Shown: piece after piece, positions 44,487 to 54,242 of the stretch | Layout of the letters: each line of letters begins with the position of its first letter | Position numbering within the stretch: position 1 is the first letter of the stretch | Assembly (NCBI RefSeq): GCF_030161235.1 | Contig: NZ_BSPW01000024.1 | Span: forward strand, 62,001 to 126,000 | Direction of reading: 5' to 3' | Source of the DNA: Vibrio zhanjiangensis | GTDB lineage: Bacteria > Pseudomonadota > Gammaproteobacteria > Enterobacterales > Vibrionaceae | Length of the DNA stretch: 64,000 nucleotides | Program-made: the position numbers and the translations under genes | The notes under the pieces: model-generated | Seen by the model: only the letters and a program-made list of their open reading frames with translations | Told to the model about the DNA's origin: nothing | Databases searched by the model: none

Positions 44487-45633
44487 GGAAGAGCAGCGCT
44501 ATTGCAGTACAAGCGCTGACCAGACTAGAAAGTAAGAAAAGAACCTCAAGCCAACCCAAGCTCGAGACAAAAGAAGCACATAACCCGGCTGCCACGCCAC
44601 CCCATTTAGACATAGCATCAAAGCGTGAGAATATCTTACCGCTTTGCTGCCTATCGATTTGGTCTGCTAACGCTTGGTGTAACCCTTGATAACAACAGAC
44701 CATACCCAGTCCAAATAGAATACGAGCGATGATCAACACCTCTTGGTAAGGCATAAGGTGCATCAGAGTACCTAGCGAGAGCAGACCAAAACCAAGTAGC
44801 AAGGTATTGAGTTTATGATGACGATTGAGCCATTCAGAGAAACTCTGTGCTTTGCCAGTAAAAACTAAATAGACACCATGTGGAAGAGCGTACAGAAAGC
44901 CAACCCATGCTTGATTGGTCACCCCAAATTTTTGCACGAAAGGCGAGAAATAGGGGAAGGTCACGACCATTGCAAACGCAAAGCAAAACTGAGCAACGAA
45001 CACCCAAGACAGAGAGCGTAACGAAGCGCTTTTGTTGTCGTGTTGTTGAGCTTTGTCTTGGCCTTGGGCATTAGGCTTAGCGATAATGTCTGCCGGCAAT
45101 GTCAACGTGATCACCATGGCAATCAAAGGCAGAACTGATAGCCAAAGATACGCACTGAGCGGGCTAGTTTCCGACAAACTCCACCCCAGCCCAATAGGTG
45201 CGATGATCAGTGCCAAGCGAGCCGAGAGCTGAGTCTTATTTAGAGAGGCTCCGAGAGTTTTTGCATCTTTAATCTGGCTGGACAAATAGCTATTAGAAGC
45301 CGCCATTGTGCCGCCAAAGGTTCCTTGAACAATAAGACCAAACACAAACATGGCTAGATTGTCTGCTAAGCCACATAACGCAAAACCTGCTGCGAGCCCA
45401 AGTTGAGCCCGTAACAGTGAGCGTCGCCTGCCATATTTGTCGGCAAACTGTCCCCAAAATCGCGCCGCCAAGGCGGTACAAAAGGTAGGCAGAATAAACA
45501 GAGCGCCTGCCCAGTTTGCGTCAATGTGCGCACCAAGTGTGGGTAATACCATTGGCAAGAACAAAGGCATCCCTAATGCTGAAAATGCCGCAATAAAGTG
45601 ACAAAGCAGCACGCAATATATGAGTTTGGTCAT
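44437..45633 (-). CDS. pvsC: Vibrioferrin MFS exporter PvsC
   Basis: A 398-residue major facilitator protein with 12 predicted membrane helices. The loop after helix 2, RFWGQFADKYGRRRSLLRAQ, is the MFS motif A of drug/proton antiporters. In V. parahaemolyticus PvsC exports finished vibrioferrin across the inner membrane. It lies between the two synthetase genes, 6 bp after pvsB. Confidence 0.92.
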   Translation of the reverse strand: MTKLIYCVLLCHFIAAFSALGMPLFLPMVLPTLGAHIDANWAGALFILPTFCTALAARFWGQFADKYGRRRSLLRAQLGLAAGFALCGLADNLAMFVFGLIVQGTFGGTMAASNSYLSSQIKDAKTLGASLNKTQLSARLALIIAPIGLGWSLSETSPLSAYLWLSVLPLIAMVITLTLPADIIAKPNAQGQDKAQQHDNKSASLRSLSWVFVAQFCFAFAMVVTFPYFSPFVQKFGVTNQAWVGFLYALPHGVYLVFTGKAQSFSEWLNRHHKLNTLLLGFGLLSLGTLMHLMPYQEVLIIARILFGLGMVCCYQGLHQALADQIDRQQSGKIFSRFDAMSKWGGVAAGLCASFVSSLGWLEVLFLLSSLVSACTAIALLFHAKFGRQHVKHTFIPH

Positions 45634-45639
45634 GATGGA

Positions 45640-47451
45640 TTAGCTCGCGCTTTGTTTGATGACTTCTATGTAAGCTTGCTGTGCTTTTTCGCTAGTAAGC
45701 CGCAAGAAGTTAGGCGCGGATAAACCATAGAATTTGTTGATATCGCTCGCGCCTGACGCCTCTTTTGATAACAAACTGCCAGAGCTTAACAAGTACTTGG
45801 CATACAAGTATGGCGAATCAAACAGCATCTCTTTAGCAAGCTTTATATCGTGGCCCTGACGACTGAGTAGTTCAAGCTGTTGGGAAAGGATATCAGCGAC
45901 TATCTCATAGAGGGAAGCCGAGCTTGCAAGGCCCTTGGCTGCCATTGCTTCGACAATAGCGGCAATATCGAGTTGCAATGTGATCGTGGTAAACATCTGA
46001 CCAAGCGCCAGTTCATTGTCGACCTTGATACGTTGGTCTAGCAGCTGCTGGCACTTGACAGGGGAGGCATGCTCATAGGCTTGAAATCGCTCTGGCCAAA
46101 TGCGCGCTGCATCATTGTCTTTCATGGCTAAGGTCATCTTACCTTGGGCATTAAAAGCAATGATGGCGTTTTGTTGGTTAGACTCCAGTGCGATACCATA
46201 GCGAATCCATAATGTAAGATGAACCTTAGATAACAGCTCAACATAATCTTTGAACCAAGCTAGGGTATCTTGCTGGTAATATTGGCTTGCGAGGTGCTCT
46301 AAGAATAGGTGTCCATCCGGCATCGGGCCTGCGAGTGCAGCAACAGGAACAAGGGCTTTGTCTGTTGAATGATTGAGTGGGTATTCTCGCACTATGTAGG
46401 CGAAACTTTTTTCCTCGCCAACATGACCGCCGTGTTTTTCGTTGCAATGAAAAAGTGAGCCTTGCAGATCATTATCGCTTTGTTCTAAGTGAGTGAGTAA
46501 ACGTTCAAACCAGTGCCCATCATAAATCGTTGATGGCTTGATAAGACGAATGTTTTTTGTCCCCAATGAGCGCATGATAAGCGGTACCTTAATGTGAATA
46601 TGCGGCGCTTCATTTACCACCACGGTGCGCACGGAGAGAGTTGGGGTAACCTCAAGGTATGCATTTGGCGCCGCTATGATGCCTTCAGGCAAAAACTCTA
46701 GGCTTTGCAGCGTTAATGGATGAGCTGGAAACAGTTCATGGCTCAAAGCAAAGTCACTTGGCAGGCCGACTTGTTCCATGGTCGGCCAGCATTTCGGCTG
46801 AGCACAGGTTAAAGTTACAAGTGACTTATCGATAGCGAGCCAGCGCAAAGCAAAGCTTTGGGCAAACTCTGGTGCGTATTGCGCAAGATCCTCATCACTT
46901 AGACCGAATTTAGCCCGAGCGGTTGGATAATAAGGATGGTCAAGGTAGGACGCAATTTGGTCGGCGAGCAGTAATTTCTCTCCCCAGTTATCTAATTGGG
47001 AGATTGGCTGCATCAACGACTCTGAGTGCTGTTTAAAAGCCTTGTCACACAGTGCTTTATGTTTTTCAGCGCATTCAAGTTCTTGCAAGTAGCTATCGAG
47101 CAGAGGATGAGAGCTTTCGTGAGCACAAGCTTTGAGCAATCCAATCCAATCTTGATAGTGGTATTGATGTTCAAATTGACCATTTTTCTCGATAATCCAC
47201 CCTTTGCCATCTTCCCCAGTAGGAGAGCTATAAACCCAGTGCTGCATGTAGTAGCTGGCTGTGACCGGTAAGTAGAGAGTAAAATCCGAACTATCGAATA
47301 TTGCCCATACCTGGTCTACAGAGTGAGTTGCGGTATTGATGGCCTCAGGGGGCTGAGTTGTAAATTGGCTTTGCGAAACTATGCCAAATAAATCTTCTCT
47401 TAGGCAGGTATCAATAAGGCGCTGAGTTAGGTAAGAAGCATTGCTGTTCAT
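45640..47451 (-). CDS. pvsB: Vibrioferrin NIS synthetase PvsB (IucA/IucC family)
   Basis: A 603-residue second NIS synthetase. LSHELFPAHPLTLQSLEF is the counterpart of the HPxE region, TLSVRTVVVNEAPHIHIKVPLIMRSLGTKNIRL the conserved core, and GIALESNQQNAIIAFN the C-terminal motif. It is thought to condense the citrate-containing intermediate with the alanine/2-ketoglutarate part of vibrioferrin. Its start overlaps the pvsA stop by 4 bp (ATGA). Confidence 0.93.
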   Translation of the reverse strand: MNSNASYLTQRLIDTCLREDLFGIVSQSQFTTQPPEAINTATHSVDQVWAIFDSSDFTLYLPVTASYYMQHWVYSSPTGEDGKGWIIEKNGQFEHQYHYQDWIGLLKACAHESSHPLLDSYLQELECAEKHKALCDKAFKQHSESLMQPISQLDNWGEKLLLADQIASYLDHPYYPTARAKFGLSDEDLAQYAPEFAQSFALRWLAIDKSLVTLTCAQPKCWPTMEQVGLPSDFALSHELFPAHPLTLQSLEFLPEGIIAAPNAYLEVTPTLSVRTVVVNEAPHIHIKVPLIMRSLGTKNIRLIKPSTIYDGHWFERLLTHLEQSDNDLQGSLFHCNEKHGGHVGEEKSFAYIVREYPLNHSTDKALVPVAALAGPMPDGHLFLEHLASQYYQQDTLAWFKDYVELLSKVHLTLWIRYGIALESNQQNAIIAFNAQGKMTLAMKDNDAARIWPERFQAYEHASPVKCQQLLDQRIKVDNELALGQMFTTITLQLDIAAIVEAMAAKGLASSASLYEIVADILSQQLELLSRQGHDIKLAKEMLFDSPYLYAKYLLSSGSLLSKEASGASDINKFYGLSAPNFLRLTSEKAQQAYIEVIKQSAS

Positions 47452-48659
47452 GCGGCTACCTCGCTCGCTGCCTTAAGATTGAATTGAGAGATGGTTTTTT
47501 GCAGAGTTGGCTCTAGGTTTTCGCCAGACGGTGAAACGACAGAAATTCTTGCCAAATAATCCTTGTTAGAGAAACTTTGAGCAAGGTTTTCACCCACCTG
47601 TTTTAGCACTTGTTGCTGGATGACAATATCGTCTTCGCGCGTTAGAAAAGATGTGGAGGTGCCTTCAATAATGCCGCTTTGGTCTGCTACGACATAATGT
47701 ACTTTTGCGCTGCCATTTAACTGAAATGCGGTGTCTAACTCGCTACCGAGATGAAGGTTTAAGATGGTACTGAACCATTTTCCTTGGCTGAGGTTATCGA
47801 GTAAAAACTCTCGGCCATCCCCAATACTTCGATAGTTGATTTCAACCAATACTGGGCCTGACTGTGTAATGATGAACTCACTATGGCACGCACCAAAACC
47901 GATGCCAAATGCTTGTAGTTGCTTGATACATTCGTTTCTAAATTGACTGCTATTAGGACCATTAAAGGTTGCAGCTGTTTCAATAAAGAAAGGTGGTTCA
48001 GAGAGCTCCACATCAAAGCCACCCACTACAGTGAGTTTTTCGCCATCACCTAAAGTTTCGACGGTCATAAGCGGGCCCTGTAACAAAGCTTCTACCAACA
48101 CTGGGGTAGCGGGGTGTTTTTGCCAAAAGTGTTCACAATAACGCTCAAGTTCATTTTGGGAGTTGCAACGCTGGACGTCTATGCTCGCAACCCCTTCTTT
48201 TGGTTTTGCGACGACTGGGAAGGGAAAATCTACCGCAGGTACGCTACCTGAATATAACAATTGACTTGCAACATTTGGTAACCGTTTTTCGCTGAGCACT
48301 TGGCGGGTTAGATGTTTGTTCTTCGCTTTTAGCGTTACTTTCCAGTCTTTGGCGGGTACGCCAAAAAACTGTGCACAGATTGCAGTAGAGGTTTGTAAGT
48401 GATCGCTGTTACTGAAAATAGCGCTAGGCTTTAGTCCTTTACCAGTAATGGTCTCGATAAGTTCGAGAGGATTAAACACATCACATTCAAGAATCTCATC
48501 AGGGCTAAATCCTGGGTCATTCTCGCTCAATCTTAGATGGCTGAGCCTGTGATCTGTGATCAAAATGACCTCAAGACCCATCGCTTTTGCTGTCGGTACG
48601 AAGCCATGAGTCACGGCGTCATTTACGACGTGAGTTACGATAATAATCGTAGATTTCAT
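47448..48659 (-). CDS. pvsA: Vibrioferrin biosynthesis ATP-grasp ligase PvsA
   Basis: A 403-residue ATP-grasp enzyme, first gene of the pvs operon. FPVVAKPKEGVASIDVQRC (ATP-binding) and GPVLVEINYRSIGDG (metal-binding Glu/Asn) are ATP-grasp motifs. By homology with V. parahaemolyticus it ligates the L-alanine unit. The start is set at the ATG 48659 (MKSTIIIVTHVVND), which has AGGA 8 bases upstream; the longest ORF adds 14 residues from a GTG. It is divergent from psuA. Confidence 0.92.
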   Translation of the reverse strand: MKSTIIIVTHVVNDAVTHGFVPTAKAMGLEVILITDHRLSHLRLSENDPGFSPDEILECDVFNPLELIETITGKGLKPSAIFSNSDHLQTSTAICAQFFGVPAKDWKVTLKAKNKHLTRQVLSEKRLPNVASQLLYSGSVPAVDFPFPVVAKPKEGVASIDVQRCNSQNELERYCEHFWQKHPATPVLVEALLQGPLMTVETLGDGEKLTVVGGFDVELSEPPFFIETAATFNGPNSSQFRNECIKQLQAFGIGFGACHSEFIITQSGPVLVEINYRSIGDGREFLLDNLSQGKWFSTILNLHLGSELDTAFQLNGSAKVHYVVADQSGIIEGTSTSFLTREDDIVIQQQVLKQVGENLAQSFSNKDYLARISVVSPSGENLEPTLQKTISQFNLKAASEVAA

Positions 48660-48823
48660 TGGGACTGTCCTAAATTTTAAACGTTGTTGTCGTCTGCTCA
48701 CAACTGGCTTTCACATGGTCTCTTTCGAGCATAGAGGAAAGAGGTTTTTCCAATTTATTGTTTTATTGATCGTTTTATTATTTTGCTTTTCAGCATCGTT
48801 TGCCAACTATAGATAAAAAAATA

Positions 48824-48857
48824 AATATTGCAAATACAAATGATATTTGTTTTCATT
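48824..48857. promoter_or_regulatory. Fur-box-like dyad between pvsA and psuA
   Basis: CAAATACAAATGATATTTG (48831-48849) is an imperfect A/T-rich dyad of 19 bp, overlapping AAATGATATTTGTTTTCAT (48838-48856), both like overlapping Fur heptamers. TATAAA at 48874-48879 could be a psuA -10. The vibrioferrin operons are Fur-repressed in V. parahaemolyticus. Assignment by similarity only. Confidence 0.6.
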
Positions 48858-48897
48858 CGCTTTGCTGTGGTTTTATAAATAAAAAACGGAATAAAAA

Positions 48898-50934
48898 ATG
48901 AACATAAGATTGACCTTGTCCCCCTTAGCTTTGGCGATTGGGGGAGCTTTGGCAGCGGTGGCAGGTGCATCAGTTGTAGTGGCACAAGAACAAATAGCGA
49001 CGGATGAAACGCTGCAAGTTATAGGTTATCAATATCAAGGTTACGTAGAAAATATGCCGCAATCGGGCACGAAAACCGATGTGGATTGGTTAGATGTTCC
49101 GCAAGCGGTTTCTGTGGTAACACAAACCGAGATGGAAGACAGAGGCGCTGTACGTTTAGTTGATACGCTGGATGGCGTTGCTGGGGTTAATAATACGCTG
49201 GGAGAAGGCAGTCGAGATCAGTTTGTGATCCGTGGTTTTGATGCCCTTAATGATATGTATCGTGATGGCATGCGTGATGATGGCACTTTACAGTCCTACC
49301 GTAGTCTTGCAAATATCGAACGGGTTGAAGTGGTTAAAGGTCCAGCTGGTGCACTTTATGGGCGCGGCTCTGCAGGTGGCATTATTAACTTGGTCACCAA
49401 GCGAGCAAACGGTGATAACTTTACAAGCGTTAAGGGCAGTGTAGGCAGCAATAGCCAGTTTGTAGGTCAACTCGATAGCTCGATGGCTTTTTCGGACAAA
49501 GTTAATGGCCGTATTAACTTAGAGCATCGACAAGCCGACTCGTACGTCGATCATGTTGATTCAAGTGATTTCTTTATTGCCCCGACTATTCGAGTCATGC
49601 CCAATGAAGGTCACACTATCGACTTTGATGTTGAATACGCGCACCAAGAATTGGTGCCTTACCGCGGCGTTCCATCCAAAGATGGTAAACCTGTCGATGT
49701 TTCTGAGAGTACGTTTTACGGCGGTACCAATGATTACCAAGAATCAGACAGCCTGCGCCTTGGAGTGAATTATGAATGGCTGCTAAACAGCGAGTGGACT
49801 TGGACAAACCGCGCCGCTTATAACCATATTGAGCTGAAACAAAAAGGAACACGCCAAGGTACGGTCACTGGGAATGAGGTTTCTCAGACTGTCAATAACT
49901 TTGGCTATGATCCTCGAACCACAGCAACGCTGCAATCTGAGCTAGTGTGGGAAACGCACTCAAACCAAATGATGGTAGGTGCAGACTACAACCAGATCAA
50001 TATCGATCTAACGCTTGGAAAAAATGAAGGTTTACCGAACAAAGATATTTATAACCCTGTGTCTGGGCCAACCCCCGATCCTGATTTCACTCCGGCACGT
50101 GATAATACCACCACCACGACAGGTATTTACCTTCAGGATGTATACACTCTTGGCGATCTGTCAGTGATTGGCAATGTGCGCTACGACGCGATGAAACTTG
50201 AGCAGCAAAAAGCCGGCTCAGCAAAAGAGAATCTTGACGATAACAAGGTCAGTTATCGTGGTGGTTTGGTTTATCGCATTAGCAGTGATATGTCTGTGTA
50301 TACGACTTTAGCCCGCTCGTGGCAATTGCCTTATGCAGGAACTTTCATTAAGCCTACATTAGCTGAATTCTTTCAAACCGATCTCAAGGAAGTCGGCGCA
50401 AAAGCTTATCTGCTCGATAATGCCCTGATGCTTAATGCCGCTGTGTTTCAAATTGATCAAGAACAGCCTCAAACCAATAACAGTGGAGATGTGACTAGCA
50501 AAATAGACCAACGCCACCAAGGCTTTGAGCTTGAAGCACGCGGTCAAATCACAAAGCAGTGGGATATCTCTGTCGGCTATAGCTATCTGGATGCCGAAGT
50601 CAAAGAAACCGGCAAAAAGCCCAACGATGTGTCGGACCATCTGTTCTCACTTTGGAGTAGCTATCAGCTTGATGACAACTGGCGTATGGGTGGCGGCGTG
50701 AAATACGTTGGCGATCGTTATGCTGGTGATAACGAAGCGGTGGCATTAGGTGACTATACCACGGTTGATTTAATGGCAGCGTACACAACGGGCCGTCACA
50801 AAATCCAAGCTAATGCTTATAACGTGTTTGATGAGAAATATATTCTTGGTGCCACAAACGGTGCGACGGGAGCGAACCAAGTGGGTTACGGAGCCCCAGC
50901 TGAATTTATGCTCAGCTACGGTTATCAATTCTAA
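48898..50934 (+). CDS. psuA: TonB-dependent vibrioferrin receptor PsuA
   Basis: A 678-residue outer-membrane siderophore receptor with a signal peptide (cleavage near VVVAQE). A plug domain (DWLDVPQAVSVVTQTEMEDRGAVRLVDTL, then NIERVEVVKGPAGALYGRGSAGGIINLVTKR) and a 22-strand barrel ending in SYGYQF with a terminal Phe. The plug GPAGALYGR motif is typical of ferric-siderophore receptors. It opens the uptake operon next to the divergent pvs genes, as psuA does in V. parahaemolyticus, where it is one of two receptors for ferric vibrioferrin. Confidence 0.9.
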   Translation: MNIRLTLSPLALAIGGALAAVAGASVVVAQEQIATDETLQVIGYQYQGYVENMPQSGTKTDVDWLDVPQAVSVVTQTEMEDRGAVRLVDTLDGVAGVNNTLGEGSRDQFVIRGFDALNDMYRDGMRDDGTLQSYRSLANIERVEVVKGPAGALYGRGSAGGIINLVTKRANGDNFTSVKGSVGSNSQFVGQLDSSMAFSDKVNGRINLEHRQADSYVDHVDSSDFFIAPTIRVMPNEGHTIDFDVEYAHQELVPYRGVPSKDGKPVDVSESTFYGGTNDYQESDSLRLGVNYEWLLNSEWTWTNRAAYNHIELKQKGTRQGTVTGNEVSQTVNNFGYDPRTTATLQSELVWETHSNQMMVGADYNQINIDLTLGKNEGLPNKDIYNPVSGPTPDPDFTPARDNTTTTTGIYLQDVYTLGDLSVIGNVRYDAMKLEQQKAGSAKENLDDNKVSYRGGLVYRISSDMSVYTTLARSWQLPYAGTFIKPTLAEFFQTDLKEVGAKAYLLDNALMLNAAVFQIDQEQPQTNNSGDVTSKIDQRHQGFELEARGQITKQWDISVGYSYLDAEVKETGKKPNDVSDHLFSLWSSYQLDDNWRMGGGVKYVGDRYAGDNEAVALGDYTTVDLMAAYTTGRHKIQANAYNVFDEKYILGATNGATGANQVGYGAPAEFMLSYGYQF

Positions 50935-50963
50935 TTTTTTCTCAGCATATTAGCGAGTTTTTG

Positions 50964-50978
50964 GCCTCAACTTGAGGC
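50964..50978 (+). terminator. Short hairpin between psuA and pvuA
   Basis: GCCTC and GAGGC pair around 5 bases (extended by one A/T pair), followed by TATTT. Weak; it may attenuate read-through. Confidence 0.35.
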
Positions 50979-51040
50979 TATTTAGCCCATGGGATCAACG
51001 TCTAGATCTTGGTCCTATTTTGCCTTTAAAGGAGATTTCC

Positions 51041-53179
51041 ATGTTTCATCAGAACTTGGATAGAAAACCTCATATACCCGCACCAAAACAAACGCAGCGG
51101 ACGCTGCACCTAAGTGTGCTGGCAACTGCCATCGCTTCAGTGACTTCTATGAGTGCCATTGCTGCCAATGATACTCAAACTACCACGATGGAAACCCTTG
51201 TGGTTACGGGCAGTTTGATCGGCCACTCTGAGCTAGAGGATGTAAAAGAATATCCTGGCGCTCGCAACATTTTGACTCAAGATCAAATTAAGAAAACGTC
51301 CGCATTATCAATTGATTCAGCACTGCAAAGTGTTCCAGGGGTTAAAGTTCAAGACGAGACAGGGACAGGTGTGTTGCCTAACATCTCGGTTCGTGGTTTG
51401 AAGGCGAGCCGAAGTGGCTATGCACAATTTCTTATGGATGGCGTACCACTGACTCTCGCTCCTTATGGCCACACAGGGCAATCTATTTTCCCAGCCACGA
51501 TGGCAACAATTGATAGAATAGACATTGTACGCGGTGGCGCGGCGGTGCAATACGGCCCCAATAATGTCGGCGGTGTGATCAACTTAGTGACCAAACCCAT
51601 TCCACATCAATGGCAAACTGAAATCAGTAACCGTTTGACTGTTTTTGAAGATGGCGACACGCCACTCAATGATGTTTATCTGCGTACGGGAGGGTGGCTA
51701 AGTGACACCCTTGCACTGCAAGTGGAAGGTAACTTCTTAACTGGTGAAAGCTTTCGAGAGCACTCAGACACGGACGTCACCAACTTCCAAGCTAAGTTGC
51801 AATGGTTACTTAGCGATACTCAAGAATTGCAAGCCTTTGTTCAACGCTACGATGCAGACACCCAAATGCCAGGCGCTTTAGCGCCAGCCGATTATGATGA
51901 TGATCGCACCCAATCCAAGCGTCCATATGATGAATATCAAGGCGAGTCGACACGTTGGAGCCTGAAGTATTTGCATGATCTTGCCATTGCAGACGGCGCT
52001 GAGTTAGAAATACTGACTTTTGGTCACCATTCAGATCGCGTGTTCCAGTGGGGTTATAATGTTACTGGTGACTGGGCCGATCCTTCACGCCCCTCAACTC
52101 ATATCCGCAGGTCACCGCGTCAGTTCGAAGTTTATGGTATCGAGCCAAAATTGGCCGTTCATGTTGCAGGCCCAAGTGTAACGCAAAATTGGATCTTTGG
52201 CGCTCGTTACGTCAACGAGGATATTGATTATAAACTGACTCAAACTTCAATCGCGGAAGGTTCAACAACGGTTCCTCGCGATTGGCATTCAGACACTGAC
52301 GCGTATGCAGGTTATGTTAGCAATGAAATTGGCCTGTTTAGCGATAGATTCAAAGTTACGCCGGGCATTCGTTATGAATCCGTCAATATGACATTCGATG
52401 ATTTGGGTAAGGATACAAGTAAAGATAATAAAGTCACAGAGTGGTTACCTGGTTTAACGCTTGCGTATAATCTTACCGAGCAGTGGGTTGCCTATACCAA
52501 TGCGCAAAAGTCTTTGCGTGTACCGCAAATTTCTGACGTTCCAACTGATGGAGAAAAGAGTAGCGAACTTGCTTGGAACTATGAACTCGGCGCTCGCTAT
52601 ACCCAAGATTCCACTACTTTTAATATTGCCCTTTATCGGATTGATTTTAAAGATAAGTTGCAATGGAATCCCACCACTCAGCTCACTGAAAATATTGGCA
52701 AAACCCTTCATCAAGGGGTTGAGCTTTCAGGCCGCTACGTTCTTGAATCTCTGCCTGCTTTAAGCATAGGTGGTGGTTATACCTACTTAGATGCGACGCT
52801 TGAAGAAGATGGCCCTAATAAAGGTAATCAGCTTAAATATACTTCTAAACATCAGCTTAACTGGGATGCCACTTACACCTTTAGCAAGCTAGAAACCACC
52901 TTGTCTGGCTACTACTTCAGTGATGCATACTCTGATGATGCAAACACGGTAGAAGAAGATTCAATCGGTAAAGCGGGTAAAATCCCTGCCTATATGGTGT
53001 GGAACTTTAATATAGGTTCTGATTTGTATAAAGATGAGAGCAGCAAACTGCGGATGAACCTGAGTGTCAACAACCTATTTGATGAAGATTACTATTTCCG
53101 AGGTATTGATACCAGCGACATCGGGCGTTATCCAGCGCCAGGTCGAAGCTATATTTTGGATCTTAATTACCAGTTTTAA
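51041..53179 (+). CDS. pvuA: TonB-dependent vibrioferrin receptor PvuA
   Basis: A 712-residue outer-membrane receptor. A long signal region (hydrophobic about residues 24-44, cleavage near AIAAND) precedes a TonB-box-like METLVVTGS, a plug (SALSIDSALQSVPGVKVQ, IDRIDIVRGGAAVQYGPNNVGGVINLVTK) and a barrel ending DLNYQF. The start is ATG 51041, with AAGGAG 8 bases upstream; the longest ORF would add 23 residues. It is the main vibrioferrin receptor by analogy with V. parahaemolyticus pvuA, second in psuA-pvuABCDE. Confidence 0.92.
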   Translation: MFHQNLDRKPHIPAPKQTQRTLHLSVLATAIASVTSMSAIAANDTQTTTMETLVVTGSLIGHSELEDVKEYPGARNILTQDQIKKTSALSIDSALQSVPGVKVQDETGTGVLPNISVRGLKASRSGYAQFLMDGVPLTLAPYGHTGQSIFPATMATIDRIDIVRGGAAVQYGPNNVGGVINLVTKPIPHQWQTEISNRLTVFEDGDTPLNDVYLRTGGWLSDTLALQVEGNFLTGESFREHSDTDVTNFQAKLQWLLSDTQELQAFVQRYDADTQMPGALAPADYDDDRTQSKRPYDEYQGESTRWSLKYLHDLAIADGAELEILTFGHHSDRVFQWGYNVTGDWADPSRPSTHIRRSPRQFEVYGIEPKLAVHVAGPSVTQNWIFGARYVNEDIDYKLTQTSIAEGSTTVPRDWHSDTDAYAGYVSNEIGLFSDRFKVTPGIRYESVNMTFDDLGKDTSKDNKVTEWLPGLTLAYNLTEQWVAYTNAQKSLRVPQISDVPTDGEKSSELAWNYELGARYTQDSTTFNIALYRIDFKDKLQWNPTTQLTENIGKTLHQGVELSGRYVLESLPALSIGGGYTYLDATLEEDGPNKGNQLKYTSKHQLNWDATYTFSKLETTLSGYYFSDAYSDDANTVEEDSIGKAGKIPAYMVWNFNIGSDLYKDESSKLRMNLSVNNLFDEDYYFRGIDTSDIGRYPAPGRSYILDLNYQF

Positions 53180-53212
53180 CATTTAACACTCTGAAACTAT
53201 TGACAAATATAC

Positions 53213-53240
53213 AGTCGCCAATACTCTTGGCGACTTTGAT
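53213..53240 (+). terminator. Hairpin between pvuA and pvuB
   Basis: AGTCGCCAA (53213-53221) and TTGGCGACT (53227-53235) pair over 9 bp with a 5-base loop; TT follows, then a later TTTT. It may reduce expression of pvuBCDE relative to the receptors. Confidence 0.55.
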
Positions 53241-53267
53241 GGTTTTAGCGTTAAAGGAAAATTAGCT

Positions 53268-54242
53268 ATGAATAACCACGCTCGACGTTTGTTACCGCAT
53301 CGATTGTTGCTAAACTCATTTCGGTCTTTGGCTGGGATGCTGCCACATAAGCCATTAGCATCTGTTTTGGCTTTGTTGCTGGTTACTTTATCTTCTTTTA
53401 CAGCTTTAGCCAGTCCTAGATCGATACAAGATGAGCAAGGCGTGTTTGAAATTGATACCACGCCGCAACGTGTTGTGGTGTTGGAGTTCTCTTTTGTCGA
53501 TGCATTGGCTGCGGTGGGTGTGTCACCGGTCGGCGTTGCCGATGATAACGACGCTTCTCGGGTGATTCCTGCGGTGCGCAAACTCATCAAACCATGGAAA
53601 TCGGTGGGTATGCGTGCCCAACCAAGCTTAGAAGCGATCGCGGTTTTAAAGCCGGATTTGATCATTGCCGATGCTGAGCGCCACCGCACGGTTTTAAGAG
53701 ATTTGCAGAAAATCGCTCCGACGTTACTGCTTAAAAGCCGTGGGGAAACCTATCAAGAGAATTTGGAGTCGGCACGCAAAATTGGCGCAGCGCTTAATCA
53801 GCTGTCTGCTATGGAGCAAAGAATTGAGCGCCACCACCAAATTATGGCGGAATTTAAGGGGCGTTTTTCTCTCAAGCAAACCATTCAATTTGCCGTGGTG
53901 TCAGACAAAGGTATGTGGCTACATAGCCCAGCCTCTTATGCCGGTGGCGTGCTGACAACATTAGGGATTTTAAGTCCCATCAAAGAGCAAACCAACAAAG
54001 CGTACCTGCCGACCAGTTTTGAACTCTTGCTAAAAACCAATCCAGATTGGCTACTGTTGGGGGCTTATTCCCATCCTAATGTGATTAATGATTGGCAGAA
54101 AAATCCACTGTTTAATCTACTGACATCGGCAAAAAATAAACGCGTTGTTGAAGTCTCACCTGAGCTTTGGTCACTAAACCGAGGTATGTTGGCCGCTGAG
54201 CAAATGGCAGCAAACCTTGAGCAGATTTTGGACCCCTCATGA
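53268..54242 (+). CDS. pvuB: Vibrioferrin ABC transporter periplasmic-binding protein PvuB
   Basis: A 324-residue FecB/FhuD-type binding protein for ferric siderophores. A basic N terminus of about 25 residues and a hydrophobic core ([17 protein letters not shown]) make a long signal peptide. [27 protein letters not shown] and [30 protein letters not shown] are typical of the family. It carries ferric vibrioferrin to PvuCD. The stop overlaps the pvuC start by 4 bp. An inner ATG at residue 24 could shorten the signal region. Confidence 0.92.
   Translation: MNNHARRLLPHRLLLNSFRSLAGMLPHKPLASVLALLLVTLSSFTALASPRSIQDEQGVFEIDTTPQRVVVLEFSFVDALAAVGVSPVGVADDNDASRVIPAVRKLIKPWKSVGMRAQPSLEAIAVLKPDLIIADAERHRTVLRDLQKIAPTLLLKSRGETYQENLESARKIGAALNQLSAMEQRIERHHQIMAEFKGRFSLKQTIQFAVVSDKGMWLHSPASYAGGVLTTLGILSPIKEQTNKAYLPTSFELLLKTNPDWLLLGAYSHPNVINDWQKNPLFNLLTSAKNKRVVEVSPELWSLNRGMLAAEQMAANLEQILDPS

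Noticed and set aside
53183..53689. 168-residue ORF on the minus strand
   Set aside because: Antisense to pvuB, no family features, low-complexity composition; a shadow frame.
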